This document shows, one piece after another, positions 8,652 through 15,604 of a stretch of DNA of 35,078 nucleotides; the stretch's first letter is position 1; each line of letters opens with the position of its first letter. Position numbers and translations under genes: made by a program. The stretch comes from DATDRS01 sp035291605. GTDB lineage: Bacteria > Chloroflexota > Anaerolineae > Anaerolineales > UBA6663. The stretch covers positions 1 through 35,078 of the forward strand of contig DATDRS010000082.1 in the NCBI GenBank assembly GCA_035291605.1, written 5' to 3'. Below the pieces are notes generated by a model, which was not told where the DNA came from, made no database searches, and worked only from the letters and a program-made list of their open reading frames with translations.

Positions 8652-9110
8652 TCACGCAGCCGGCGCCAGCGCGGCAACCACCGGGGGCGCTGTCAACGCG
8701 GCCGATTCCTCGGCGGCGGCGATCATGGTCTGGGCCAGCAGGGTGTAGGCCGCGACCCAGGCGTCCTTCGTCCCCGGTGTGAAGGCTTCGCCCAGGCCCT
8801 GTTCCAACGTCCAGAGCAACGCCTCGGCCACGGTCTGGTAATGCTCGGGCTTGACGCCATAACCGGCGTGGCGGCGGCCCAACGCCTGCACGGCGGGCGC
8901 AAGCGCCTCCAACCGGGTCAGGCCGTTGACGACGAGCGTGAGCGTGGTCATCAGCTTGCGCTTCTGTTCGATCAGGTCGGTGGGGAACATGGGTCGCAGC
9001 GCAGGGGCCAGTTCGAACAGCCGCGCATAGAACAGATCGGCGGCCGCGTCGGCGATGGGCGCAACCCGCGCGAAGGATTCCTGCACCAGAGTGATTTGTC
9101 GGATGTTCAT
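8652..9110 (-). CDS. Single-domain globin (flavohaemoglobin-type haem domain)
   Basis: A 152-residue protein covering one globin fold and no reductase domain. LFYARLFELAPALRPMF matches helices B and C of flavohaemoglobin-type globins, with Tyr28 at the probable B10 position. LGRRHAGYGVKPEHY contains the proximal haem histidine (H81). The C-terminus is alanine-rich. Such globins bind O2 or NO and often detoxify NO with a separate reductase; no reductase gene is seen here. The ATG at 9110 is preceded by a purine-rich stretch (GGAGAAAAATTGT). The gene is 28 bases downstream of the small conserved gene and 44 bases upstream of the secreted-protein gene, which suggests co-transcription. Confidence 0.92.
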   Translation of the reverse strand: MNIRQITLVQESFARVAPIADAAADLFYARLFELAPALRPMFPTDLIEQKRKLMTTLTLVVNGLTRLEALAPAVQALGRRHAGYGVKPEHYQTVAEALLWTLEQGLGEAFTPGTKDAWVAAYTLLAQTMIAAAEESAALTAPPVVAALAPAA

Positions 9111-9138
9111 ACAATTTTTCTCCTGATTGGTTTATCGT

Positions 9139-9453
9139 TCATGATGACGACCTGTTTCCAGACTCGAAGAAACAGGGTCCTTGCTTGCTCTGAGATGTGT
9201 CTCCGTCCAACCGCAAAGTGATGAAGTCAGCCAGATCGCTCAGCGACACGAAATACAGGCGTCGTCCTGAGGGCACGTGCTCCACTGAGCCACGCCACTG
9301 CCCAAGGGAGGGATGGCCTGGTTCGCGCCACAGGCGCACGATAAAGAGATGATGGGGGCGATCAACAGCCTCGCTCAACGCAGCCTCCGGTGTGCCTCCT
9401 GTCTCTCGACCTGGCAGGGTCTGTTCAAGAGGCTGAAATAAAACGGCTCTCAC
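9139..9453 (-). CDS. Small conserved hypothetical protein
   Basis: A 104-residue protein beginning at a GTG (9453) with AGG 6 bases upstream. The core HHLFIVRLWREPGHPS, followed by W-R-G-x-V-E-H-x-P-S-G-x-R-x-Y-F and SLSDLADFITLRLD, looks like a compact beta-alpha domain. I recall similar short proteins (xVRxWxE ... WRGxVEHxxSG ... LxxLxxFI) in Chloroflexota genomes, with no function assigned. No signal peptide or membrane segment is visible. It sits 28 bases upstream of the globin gene, so a role tied to haem or redox sensing is possible but only by position. Confidence 0.7.
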   Translation of the reverse strand: MRAVLFQPLEQTLPGRETGGTPEAALSEAVDRPHHLFIVRLWREPGHPSLGQWRGSVEHVPSGRRLYFVSLSDLADFITLRLDGDTSQSKQGPCFFESGNRSSS

Positions 9454-9562
9454 GCTCCGCCTTTATATGTGCTATGCGCGTCGCACGTCATCGCCGAAAC
9501 CGCTACTACGATCCATCCCATTTGGACGCACGCCAGTGTGCATACCCTATGGTGGGGCAACA

Positions 9563-10417
9563 TCAACGGATCCAATTCGGCAGGAGCGCGGGGCCCAGAT
9601 AAGCCAGCAATAAAAACATGAACTCGCCGTCAACCAACAGGCCGAAATACAGGCGCCCGCGTGTCTCGTTGCACAGGTAGATGTAGGCCAGGATGTAAGC
9701 GGCCAGCGCGCACAGCACGAGGGCGTTCAGTGGCAGCCATTGGACGGCTATGCCCAAGAGAAGGAGTGCCAGCGCGATGCCGTTGAGCGCGTAGCAGAGG
9801 CGCTGAGTGCGCCTGATCCCCAGAGCCACGGGTAGCGTGATGATCCTGTGGGCCCGATCACCCTGGATGTCCTTGACGTCAAAGATGACGGTGTTGACGA
9901 AGAACTCGATCGCGAAGAAGGCGAACAGCAGCAAGACCGGCAGACTGAGATTGTTGTAGAACGCGCCGGTCAACAGCACAGTGGACCCCCAAGCCACGCC
10001 GACCGAAAGATTCTTACCGATGACCACCTTCTTCAGCCCCAGAAATGAGTACAGGAGCCCGACGCACAGCGGAAAGACCGACAAAGCAAGGATCAACGCC
10101 CCTTTAGTGAACGCGATCGCGAGAGCTGCACAGTAGACGATCGCGCTGGTCGCCAGGAACCACTTCCCACAGCGATCAAAGAACTGAACGCGAACGGGCA
10201 CGTTGATACGGTCTTCGTCCTTATCGGTGTATCGGTTCAGCGTGTAGATGAAGAAACCACTCGCAAACGGGATGAACAGGACCTCCCAGGTGAGAGCCAG
10301 GCCGAACGTGAGAGCGGTCGCATAGGCGACAATGGCTGCGCCGCAAGCCAGGTAGAGATTGCTATAGAGAAGGAAATCTGTCAGCCTTTCATTGAGCACG
10401 CCTTTTTGAGCGATCAT
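9563..10417 (-). CDS. UbiA-family membrane prenyltransferase
   Basis: A 284-residue polytopic membrane protein with about eight or nine hydrophobic helices and both aspartate-rich motifs of the UbiA superfamily: N61-RYT-D65-KDE-D69 and D180-VKDIQG-D187. These bind the Mg-diphosphate of an isoprenoid donor, which is transferred to an aromatic or similar acceptor to make quinones, chlorophyll side chains, haem O or lipids. The acceptor cannot be told from sequence. The ATG at 10417 has AGGAGG 7 bases upstream, a strong ribosome site; upstream in-frame ATGs lack one. It is first in the minus-strand run ending at 6891. A candidate regulatory region with 11-bp direct repeats lies about 130 bases upstream. 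Confidence 0.9.
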   Translation of the reverse strand: MIAQKGVLNERLTDFLLYSNLYLACGAAIVAYATALTFGLALTWEVLFIPFASGFFIYTLNRYTDKDEDRINVPVRVQFFDRCGKWFLATSAIVYCAALAIAFTKGALILALSVFPLCVGLLYSFLGLKKVVIGKNLSVGVAWGSTVLLTGAFYNNLSLPVLLLFAFFAIEFFVNTVIFDVKDIQGDRAHRIITLPVALGIRRTQRLCYALNGIALALLLLGIAVQWLPLNALVLCALAAYILAYIYLCNETRGRLYFGLLVDGEFMFLLLAYLGPALLPNWIR

Positions 10418-10501
10418 GGATTGCCTCCTGAGAATGCGCGTCAGCGTCATAGGTGCCGTCTGTTCACAACGATTGATCCGAATACAGGTGAGAAACAGGG
10501 C

Positions 10502-10532
10502 GGAAACAAAACGGCTCTCACCATTGAGAGCC
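10502..10532 (-). terminator. Candidate rho-independent terminator of the SARP regulator gene
   Basis: Read on the minus strand, GGCTCTCA-ATGG-TGAGAGCC is a perfect 8-bp stem with a 4-base loop (10532-10513), followed by GTTTTGTTTCC. It lies about 140 bases past the stop of the regulator gene. The T tract is interrupted, so strength is uncertain. The right arm also belongs to a 14-base sequence repeated at 9440-9453. Confidence 0.55.
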
Positions 10533-10547
10533 ATAGTAGGAGGCCGG

Positions 10548-10574
10548 CGTCCAAAAAGCGTCCAAAATTGGACG
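10548..10574. promoter_or_regulatory. Direct and inverted TCCAAAA repeats upstream of ubiA, possible SARP operator
   Basis: GCGTCCAAAA occurs at 10548-10557 with one extra A at 10557/10558 blurring the junction, and again from 10558, giving an 11-base period over TCCAAAA. The second copy forms a perfect inverted repeat CGTCCAA-AA-TTGGACG (10559-10574). OmpR-like SARP regulators are known to bind heptamer direct repeats with an 11-bp period, and a SARP gene ends 100 bases away. Binding is inference. Confidence 0.4.
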
Positions 10575-10673
10575 GGGCGAGGGGGACATTTGGCCCAGGC
10601 CCGCTCGCTCACCCCATCCTCCGGCGAAGAGCCGGTGAGCGCGGCCAGAATGCCTGTGGGTTGGTAGCTTATG

Positions 10674-13600
10674 TTATCGCCGAGGGACGCTGGCGGGCCA
10701 CTCGCCGCGCTCGTGGGCGGCCAGCATCTCGCGGTTGTAGGGGATTTGCCGGAAAGCGACCTGGGATTCGGGGTCTGGGATGGCTGCGGCTTTGGCTTGC
10801 AGGGAGGTGTGGGCCTGGGCGAGCAATTCCGCTGCCCGCGCCTCGTCGCCCAGGGCGCGATAGGCCTGGGCGGCGGCCCACAGCGGGCGCTGTGGTTCCC
10901 GGAGGCGTTCGGCGCAGACGTCATATAACGTGAGCATTTCCTCAGCCGCCTGCCGCGCGGCCTCCAGATTCCCGACGCGCAAATAGGCAATGACCAGATC
11001 GGACATATTGGTGCAATGCAGATCCGTCTCATTGAGCCTGCGACGGATTTCCAGGCCCGCCTTCATGTGCTCGATGGCCTGATCGAATTCGCCTAGTTCA
11101 CGCTCGGCGCGCCCCAGGTTGGCGAAGGCGAACGCCTCCGAGGTTGGAACCTTGATCGCCTGCGCCAGCTCCAGGTTGCGCGTGGCCACTTCTTTCGCCA
11201 GTGCGTAATCGCCCAGGCCGAAGGCCGCCGCGCTGATATTTAGCGCGCACAGCATCTGCCCGCGCGGCTCTTTCAGAAACTCGAATATCGCCTCGGCCTT
11301 GCGGCACAGCTCAATGCCTTCGGCGTGATGGCCGAGCCGAATCGCACTCACACCACTATTGATCAGCACGGCTGCCTGGCCCTGTCGGATGCCGAGCGCC
11401 TCGAACAGCGCCTCGGCCTTCGCGAAATAGTCACGACTTTCCTGAACGTGAAAGAGATTCATCGAAGCCGTTCCCAGGTAACTGTACGCGTCGGCCTCGC
11501 CCTCGCGGTCGCCGATCGTTTGGCACAGGTCAAGCAACTGCCGGGCAACGTCCAAACCAATCGGGAATTTGTTTTGTTCGTGCGCGGCCACATATGCCGC
11601 CTTCAGCGCCCGCGCCTGCAGCGAGAGATCGGCCAACGACTCGGATAAGGCATTCGCCTGCGCCAGAAACGATTGGACCTCGTCCAGGCGCATCTGCCGG
11701 GCGGCCACCTCGGCCAGAAGACAAACACATTCCAATTGTCCGTGGGTGTCGTCGAGCGATTGATGGGCGGCCAACGCTTGTTGGGCAACCACGCGGGCGT
11801 GGTCGAATTGGCTCAATAGCGCCAGTCCGACGGCCTCGGTCTGCAACGCTTCGGCCTGCCAGCGCCGATCGCCGGAGGCAGCGGCGCGGGCTTTCAGTGC
11901 GGCAATCAAGGCTGTCTCCGCTTCACGTTCGCCCAGCGTGCGCTGGAAGATGATCTGGCGCCGCAGGGACTCGCAGATCAGATGCTCGTCGGCCAGCGTG
12001 TGGGCCAGCTGATCGAGCTGTTCCAGGTCAGCGCGTTGTTCCTGGCGCAGGCCGCGGCGATGGTAGATGGGTTCGCGCAAGGCGAGGGCGTCAAAGCGAA
12101 GGCGCGCGTGCGCGTCAGATGCCAATTCCAGCGTGCGGGAGAGATGGGCCAATGCCTCGTCGTCGGCATACACGGCCAGGCTGCTGCGGGCGGCCCGGAG
12201 ATAATAGTCGGCGGCGGGGGCGGCGATGCCGCCTCGATCAAAGTGGATTGCCAAATAGCCACAGAGCTCGTCCTGTCGGTCCGGATAAAGCTCTTCCATC
12301 ACTTGCGCCACGCGGCGGTGACGGCGGGCGCGGCTCGCTTTAGGGGTTTCGGCGTAGATGGCCGCCTGGATGAGATGGTGGGCGAACGTGTAATCAGATC
12401 GGCTGCGGCCGCCGGCCTCACGCACGAGTTGACGGTCCAGCAATTCCTCCAGCGCGTCGAGCGTCTGGCTTTCATCCCAGCCGCTGACCTCGCGCACCAA
12501 CTCCACGTCAAAGGCCGGGCCGACGACGGCGGCCACCTCGGCCAGACTCTGGGCCTGAGGCGTGAGCCGGGCCAGGCGCCCGGCGATAACGGCCTGCACC
12601 CCGCCGGGAGGCGCTGGCGTATCGCCGCGAACGGCGGCGGCCGCCACGTGCAGCGGCTGGCCGCCGGGTTCGGCCGTATCTTGCCCTGCCTCAAGCCAAT
12701 CGCGCATCAGTTCCCCCAAGAAGAAAGGGTTGCCCTCACTCTCGGCGTAGAGGCGGCTGGCAAGCGCCTCCGCCCCCGATCCCAAACCGGAGGCGTGCGC
12801 TACAAGTTCGGTGATGGCTGGCGCGGAGAGGCGGCCTAACGTCAAATGGGATACCAGACCTTCCCGCTGTAACCGGCGGCGCAGGTCACGCAAGGGATGC
12901 GCCCGCGGCGCTTCTTCCTCTCGATAGGTGATCAGGATGAGAACGGATTGATGCGAGACGCGGCGGGCCAGAAATTCGATCAGGGCCATCGTGGCCAGGC
13001 CAGCCCAATGCAAGTCTTCCAAGATGAGCAGCACGGGTCGCGGGTGTGCCAATCCCTCAAGGCACCGCGCGAGCGCCTCAAAGAGGCGTTGGCGCTCACG
13101 GTCAGGATCGAGCGGAGGAAGCGCCGGCAGCGCACGCGATTTCTGAGCGAGATGAGAATCTAAATCAGGGATGAGGCGAGCAACGGCGGCGAGCCAAATG
13201 GGGTCAAGCTGGAGGGCCGCGAATAAGGGCAGGGCACTGCGAAACGCTTCGGCCACCGCCTGATAAGGCAGAGGCTCGGCAAAGGTGGTGCCCGCGATCA
13301 GAGTTCGCGCGCCTTGTGTTTCGGCCAGCCATTTCAATTCGCTGGCCAGGCGCGTTTTACCCACACCCGCTTCACCGCCGAGCAACACCACCCCCCCGCG
13401 TCCACGCGCCGCGCGGCTCCACCAGGCGCGGAGCTGTTCCATCTCCGCCTCGCGCCCGACCAATGGCGCCAGCGGTTGGGCCGGCTTGCGTTCCGGCGTT
13501 GGCGCGATGGTCATCTCTGGCGTGGCGTCAGAGAGGCGGGTCTGGCGCACAATGGCTTCGTACGTGGCCGCGGTCTCCGGCATGGGGTCCACGGCGAGCT

Positions 13601-14246
13601 CCTCACGCAGTCGCCGCGCAAAACGCTCGTAATCCTTCAACGCCCCGGCGCGATCACCCGCCTCATAGCGCAGCGCCATTAACTGGCGCATGGCGTCTTC
13701 GCGCAGCGGGTCGCGCCCCAGGAGTTGTTGAGCGAAGTGGATGGCCGTGGGATAGTCACGCTGGGCGCGGTGCTGAAGCACCAATGAGGTGAGGGCGGCG
13801 AAATACAAGTCGCGTAACCGTTCGCGTTCGTAGAACATCCAATCTTCGTACACCGTTTCGAGCAAGTCGCCCGTATAGAGGCTCACCGCGTCGGACCAGG
13901 TCGCCTCCGAGGCGCAGAGCCGCTCGAAGTCCGCCACGTCGAGCCAATGATCGGCGGTCGGGTTCCACTGCATGGTTTCGGTGCTGCTGAGCACCCACGG
14001 GCGACCGGAGGGCGCCGGGGGCAGGGCGCGCTGCAACTGGTGCAGATGGCGGCGAAGGTTTGCCTTCGCATCGCTTTCCGAATCATCCGGCCATAAGGTG
14101 TAGGCCAGGACCTGGCGCGGGATGGGATCACCTCGATGCAGAAGCAAGTAAGCCCAGAGCGGCACAGTTTTTGGCGGGGCGGCGAATTTCACGGCGACGC
14201 CGTCATGCAGCACACGCAAGTTGCCGAATAGGTGGATGCGCAACAT
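10674..14246 (-). CDS. Large SARP-family regulator: OmpR-like DNA-binding domain, BTAD, AAA-type ATPase, TPR repeats
   Basis: A 1190-residue regulator. Residues 1-95 are a winged-helix DNA-binding domain of the SARP type (MLRIHLFGNLRV ... LAYTLWPDDSESDAKANLRRHLHQLQ). Residues about 103-235 form the bacterial transcriptional activation domain (YTGDLLETVYEDWMFYERERLR ... YEAGDRAGALKDYERF). A P-loop ATPase begins near 265 with Walker A GGEAGVGKT (290-298) and Walker B PVLLILEDLHW. The rest is an array of TPR-like helical repeats (for example ALGIRQGQAAVLINSGVSA). The ATG at 14246 gives a start directly at the domain. Such proteins integrate ATP and protein or ligand binding to activate secondary-metabolism or stress genes. 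Targets are unknown; the repeat-bearing region before ubiA is a candidate. Confidence 0.92.
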   Translation of the reverse strand: MLRIHLFGNLRVLHDGVAVKFAAPPKTVPLWAYLLLHRGDPIPRQVLAYTLWPDDSESDAKANLRRHLHQLQRALPPAPSGRPWVLSSTETMQWNPTADHWLDVADFERLCASEATWSDAVSLYTGDLLETVYEDWMFYERERLRDLYFAALTSLVLQHRAQRDYPTAIHFAQQLLGRDPLREDAMRQLMALRYEAGDRAGALKDYERFARRLREELAVDPMPETAATYEAIVRQTRLSDATPEMTIAPTPERKPAQPLAPLVGREAEMEQLRAWWSRAARGRGGVVLLGGEAGVGKTRLASELKWLAETQGARTLIAGTTFAEPLPYQAVAEAFRSALPLFAALQLDPIWLAAVARLIPDLDSHLAQKSRALPALPPLDPDRERQRLFEALARCLEGLAHPRPVLLILEDLHWAGLATMALIEFLARRVSHQSVLILITYREEEAPRAHPLRDLRRRLQREGLVSHLTLGRLSAPAITELVAHASGLGSGAEALASRLYAESEGNPFFLGELMRDWLEAGQDTAEPGGQPLHVAAAAVRGDTPAPPGGVQAVIAGRLARLTPQAQSLAEVAAVVGPAFDVELVREVSGWDESQTLDALEELLDRQLVREAGGRSRSDYTFAHHLIQAAIYAETPKASRARRHRRVAQVMEELYPDRQDELCGYLAIHFDRGGIAAPAADYYLRAARSSLAVYADDEALAHLSRTLELASDAHARLRFDALALREPIYHRRGLRQEQRADLEQLDQLAHTLADEHLICESLRRQIIFQRTLGEREAETALIAALKARAAASGDRRWQAEALQTEAVGLALLSQFDHARVVAQQALAAHQSLDDTHGQLECVCLLAEVAARQMRLDEVQSFLAQANALSESLADLSLQARALKAAYVAAHEQNKFPIGLDVARQLLDLCQTIGDREGEADAYSYLGTASMNLFHVQESRDYFAKAEALFEALGIRQGQAAVLINSGVSAIRLGHHAEGIELCRKAEAIFEFLKEPRGQMLCALNISAAAFGLGDYALAKEVATRNLELAQAIKVPTSEAFAFANLGRAERELGEFDQAIEHMKAGLEIRRRLNETDLHCTNMSDLVIAYLRVGNLEAARQAAEEMLTLYDVCAERLREPQRPLWAAAQAYRALGDEARAAELLAQAHTSLQAKAAAIPDPESQVAFRQIPYNREMLAAHERGEWPASVPRR

Positions 14247-14389
14247 AGGGACAACACGTCAAGCCGGCATCGAACTCAGGCAGCGCGCGCGGCGCGGGCG
14301 GAGCAGGGTCGTCGTTTTGGGCAAGGCGCGCGCCATCTCGCCTCCCATCGTCACGCGTGCTGCGGAGGCATGCGGAACGGGCGAGGCGA

Positions 14390-14418
14390 ATCTTACTCTT
14401 GAGGGGGCCGCGCGTCAA
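14390..14418 (-). promoter_or_regulatory. Sigma70-type promoter of the SARP regulator gene
   Basis: On the minus strand TTGACG (14418-14413) is followed after exactly 17 bases by TAAGAT (14395-14390). Transcription from about 14383 would give a leader of about 137 bases before the ATG at 14246. It is back to back with the plus-strand promoter at 14449-14477. The 14247-14483 interval otherwise holds no gene that I can support. Confidence 0.6.
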
Positions 14419-14448
14419 AAGTCTAATCGTGCCGCCGCGCGGGCGAGG

Positions 14449-14477
14449 TTGGACAAGCCCTGCTTATCGGCTAGAAT
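14449..14477 (+). promoter_or_regulatory. Sigma70-type promoter of the small-protein gene cluster
   Basis: TTGGAC (14449-14454) and TAGAAT (14472-14477) are separated by 17 bases. The expected transcription start falls at or next to the GTG at 14484, so the first gene of the cluster may be translated from a leaderless mRNA. Confidence 0.55.
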
Positions 14478-14483
14478 ATCGGC

Positions 14484-14798
14484 GTGTTGCACGAATCCAG
14501 GTATTCCCTCTCTGCCAACGCTGTGGTCGCCGCCGTCGCGCTTTCGTTGTGCCTGACGTGCTCGGCGTCGGCGCTTGCGTCTCAGGTGTGGGCGGCGCGC
14601 AACGCGCAGGCCTCTCGCTCGGTCATCGCGTTGTGCGCCTGGGCGCGCGGCAGGCGCGTGGGGCTATGGTGGAATGCGAGCATCGCGCCCTCGCGCGCCT
14701 TTTCCAACGCCTATCGCTACAATGCGGTCTGCGTCGCCGTCCCCTGGACCTCGACGCTTCCGGAGCGCGGCCGGCCGGCGATTGGCTTCCAGCCGTAA
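14484..14798 (+). CDS. Small membrane-anchored or secreted protein, paralogue 1 of 3
   Basis: A 104-residue protein starting at GTG (14484), directly after a good promoter and without a ribosome-binding site, so probably leaderless. A hydrophobic segment at about residues 12-36 acts as signal peptide or membrane anchor. The remaining 65 residues are predicted outside the membrane and hold two cysteines (C51, C83). The C-terminal core CVAVPWTSTLP shares the exact spacing C-x3-PW-x3-LP with the next two genes, followed by G-x-x-x-x-x-F-x-P. I recognise no known family. The tandem paralogues with conserved spacing are the main evidence that this frame is real, since the copies have diverged strongly elsewhere. 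Confidence 0.7.
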   Translation: MLHESRYSLSANAVVAAVALSLCLTCSASALASQVWAARNAQASRSVIALCAWARGRRVGLWWNASIAPSRAFSNAYRYNAVCVAVPWTSTLPERGRPAIGFQP

Positions 14799-14812
14799 GG
14801 TTTGGAGGCGGC

Positions 14813-15130
14813 ATGGAAACCTCAGACCGCTGGAAAAGACCAGGCTACCTTTGGGCGGCGACGGTGCTGACGCTGGCGGGTTGGATGTGCCTGATGAGCC
14901 TCGGGCTGGCGTCGGGCGTGTCGTCACGAGCGGCGCGCGCGCATCTGCCTCCCGGTTTCATCGTCCAGGCCTGCCGCCAGATGCGTGTGGGCTGGTCCCC
15001 GCAATTGGCGATCTGGTGGGTCTCGCCCGATGTGCCTCAACCGTTTTCATTTTCCCGCGGCGCGGTGTGCCGCCTCGTCCCCTGGCTGCCGGTCCTGCCG
15101 CCGTCCGGGATGGTGACGTTCCCGCCCTGA
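14813..15130 (+). CDS. Small membrane-anchored or secreted protein, paralogue 2 of 3
   Basis: A 105-residue protein starting at the ATG 14813, 4 bases after GGAGG and 14 bases after the previous stop. A short basic N-terminus is followed by one hydrophobic segment (about 12-33) and an outer domain with C54 and C86, a W-V-S-P motif, and the core CRLVPWLPVLPPSGMVTFPP. Cysteine spacing (32 residues) and the C-x3-PW-x3-LP core match its neighbours. The open frame extends back to 14357, but that part covers paralogue 1 and the promoter and is rejected. Function unknown; a disulfide-stabilised domain outside the membrane is likely. Confidence 0.75.
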   Translation: METSDRWKRPGYLWAATVLTLAGWMCLMSLGLASGVSSRAARAHLPPGFIVQACRQMRVGWSPQLAIWWVSPDVPQPFSFSRGAVCRLVPWLPVLPPSGMVTFPP

Positions 15131-15140
15131 GTCCTAAAAG

Positions 15141-15173
15141 CCCGGTTTCTCCCTCCGGGAAACCGGGTTTCTT
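15141..15173 (+). terminator. Hairpin CCCGGTTTC/GAAACCGGG with T-rich tail, terminator or REP-like palindrome
   Basis: A perfect 9-bp stem (15141-15149 with 15159-15167) and a 9-base loop are followed by TTTCTT. It lies between paralogues 2 and 3. Palindromes of the type AAACCCGGTTTCT are common intergenic repeats in Chloroflexota and Cyanobacteria as I recall, so it may be a repeat element that also attenuates transcription. Confidence 0.55.
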
Positions 15174-15187
15174 CCGGATGACGCCCG

Positions 15188-15526
15188 ATGAAGCGTAGTG
15201 AACCAACTGACCGGCCGGCCCGGCGCCGCCGGGCCGGATATGTCGTCATCGCCATGCTGCTCATTCTGGTGTTATGCGGGGGCAGTTGCGGGCTGCTCTG
15301 GGCGGCGCAGACCTGGCTGCCCGCGGCGGGCCTGTCCTTCGGCTATCAGGTGGCAGCGTGCGCGGGTGTTAACACAGCGGGGCGCTTTCAAGTGGGTTTC
15401 GCGTGGATAGCACCCTTCATGAGTTCGCTGCCCGACGCGGTGTTCTTCTGGCCGGCGCGGGTGTGCGGCAACCTCCCCTGGCTCCCGTTCCTCCCAGCGC
15501 GCGGCGGCTTCGTGTTCCCGCCGTGA
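15188..15526 (+). CDS. Small membrane-anchored or secreted protein, paralogue 3 of 3
   Basis: A 112-residue protein with a strongly basic N-terminus (RPARRRR), one membrane segment at about residues 17-40 and an outer domain with C58 and C93, F-A-W-I-A-P and the core CGNLPWLPFLPARGGFVFPP. The last 20 residues are very like those of paralogue 2. The ATG at 15188 has no clear ribosome site. The positive-inside pattern puts the conserved domain outside the cytoplasm. The gene precedes the tungsten enzyme cluster, but a promoter lies between them, so it is probably not part of that operon. Function unknown. Confidence 0.75.
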   Translation: MKRSEPTDRPARRRRAGYVVIAMLLILVLCGGSCGLLWAAQTWLPAAGLSFGYQVAACAGVNTAGRFQVGFAWIAPFMSSLPDAVFFWPARVCGNLPWLPFLPARGGFVFPP

Positions 15527-15540
15527 GTTTGAAGGTGGGG

Positions 15541-15569
15541 TTGCCCTGGATGCGCGAGGATGCTAAACT
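15541..15569 (+). promoter_or_regulatory. Putative promoter of the catabolic cluster
   Basis: TTGCCC (15541-15546) and TAAACT (15564-15569) have 17-base spacing. The implied leader is about 29 bases and contains AGGAGAGG before the ATG at 15605. No riboswitch-like structure was noticed in this short leader. Confidence 0.45.
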
Positions 15570-15604
15570 CTGAATACCGTTTGGAACAATCAGGAGAGGT
15601 AGCA

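Noticed and set aside
8608..9114. N-terminal extension of the secreted-protein frame
   Set aside because: It covers the globin gene; starting at 8607 restores a clean signal peptide and a ribosome site.
14357..14812. N-terminal extension of small paralogue 2
   Set aside because: It crosses the promoter and paralogue 1; the ATG at 14813 with GGAGG is preferred.
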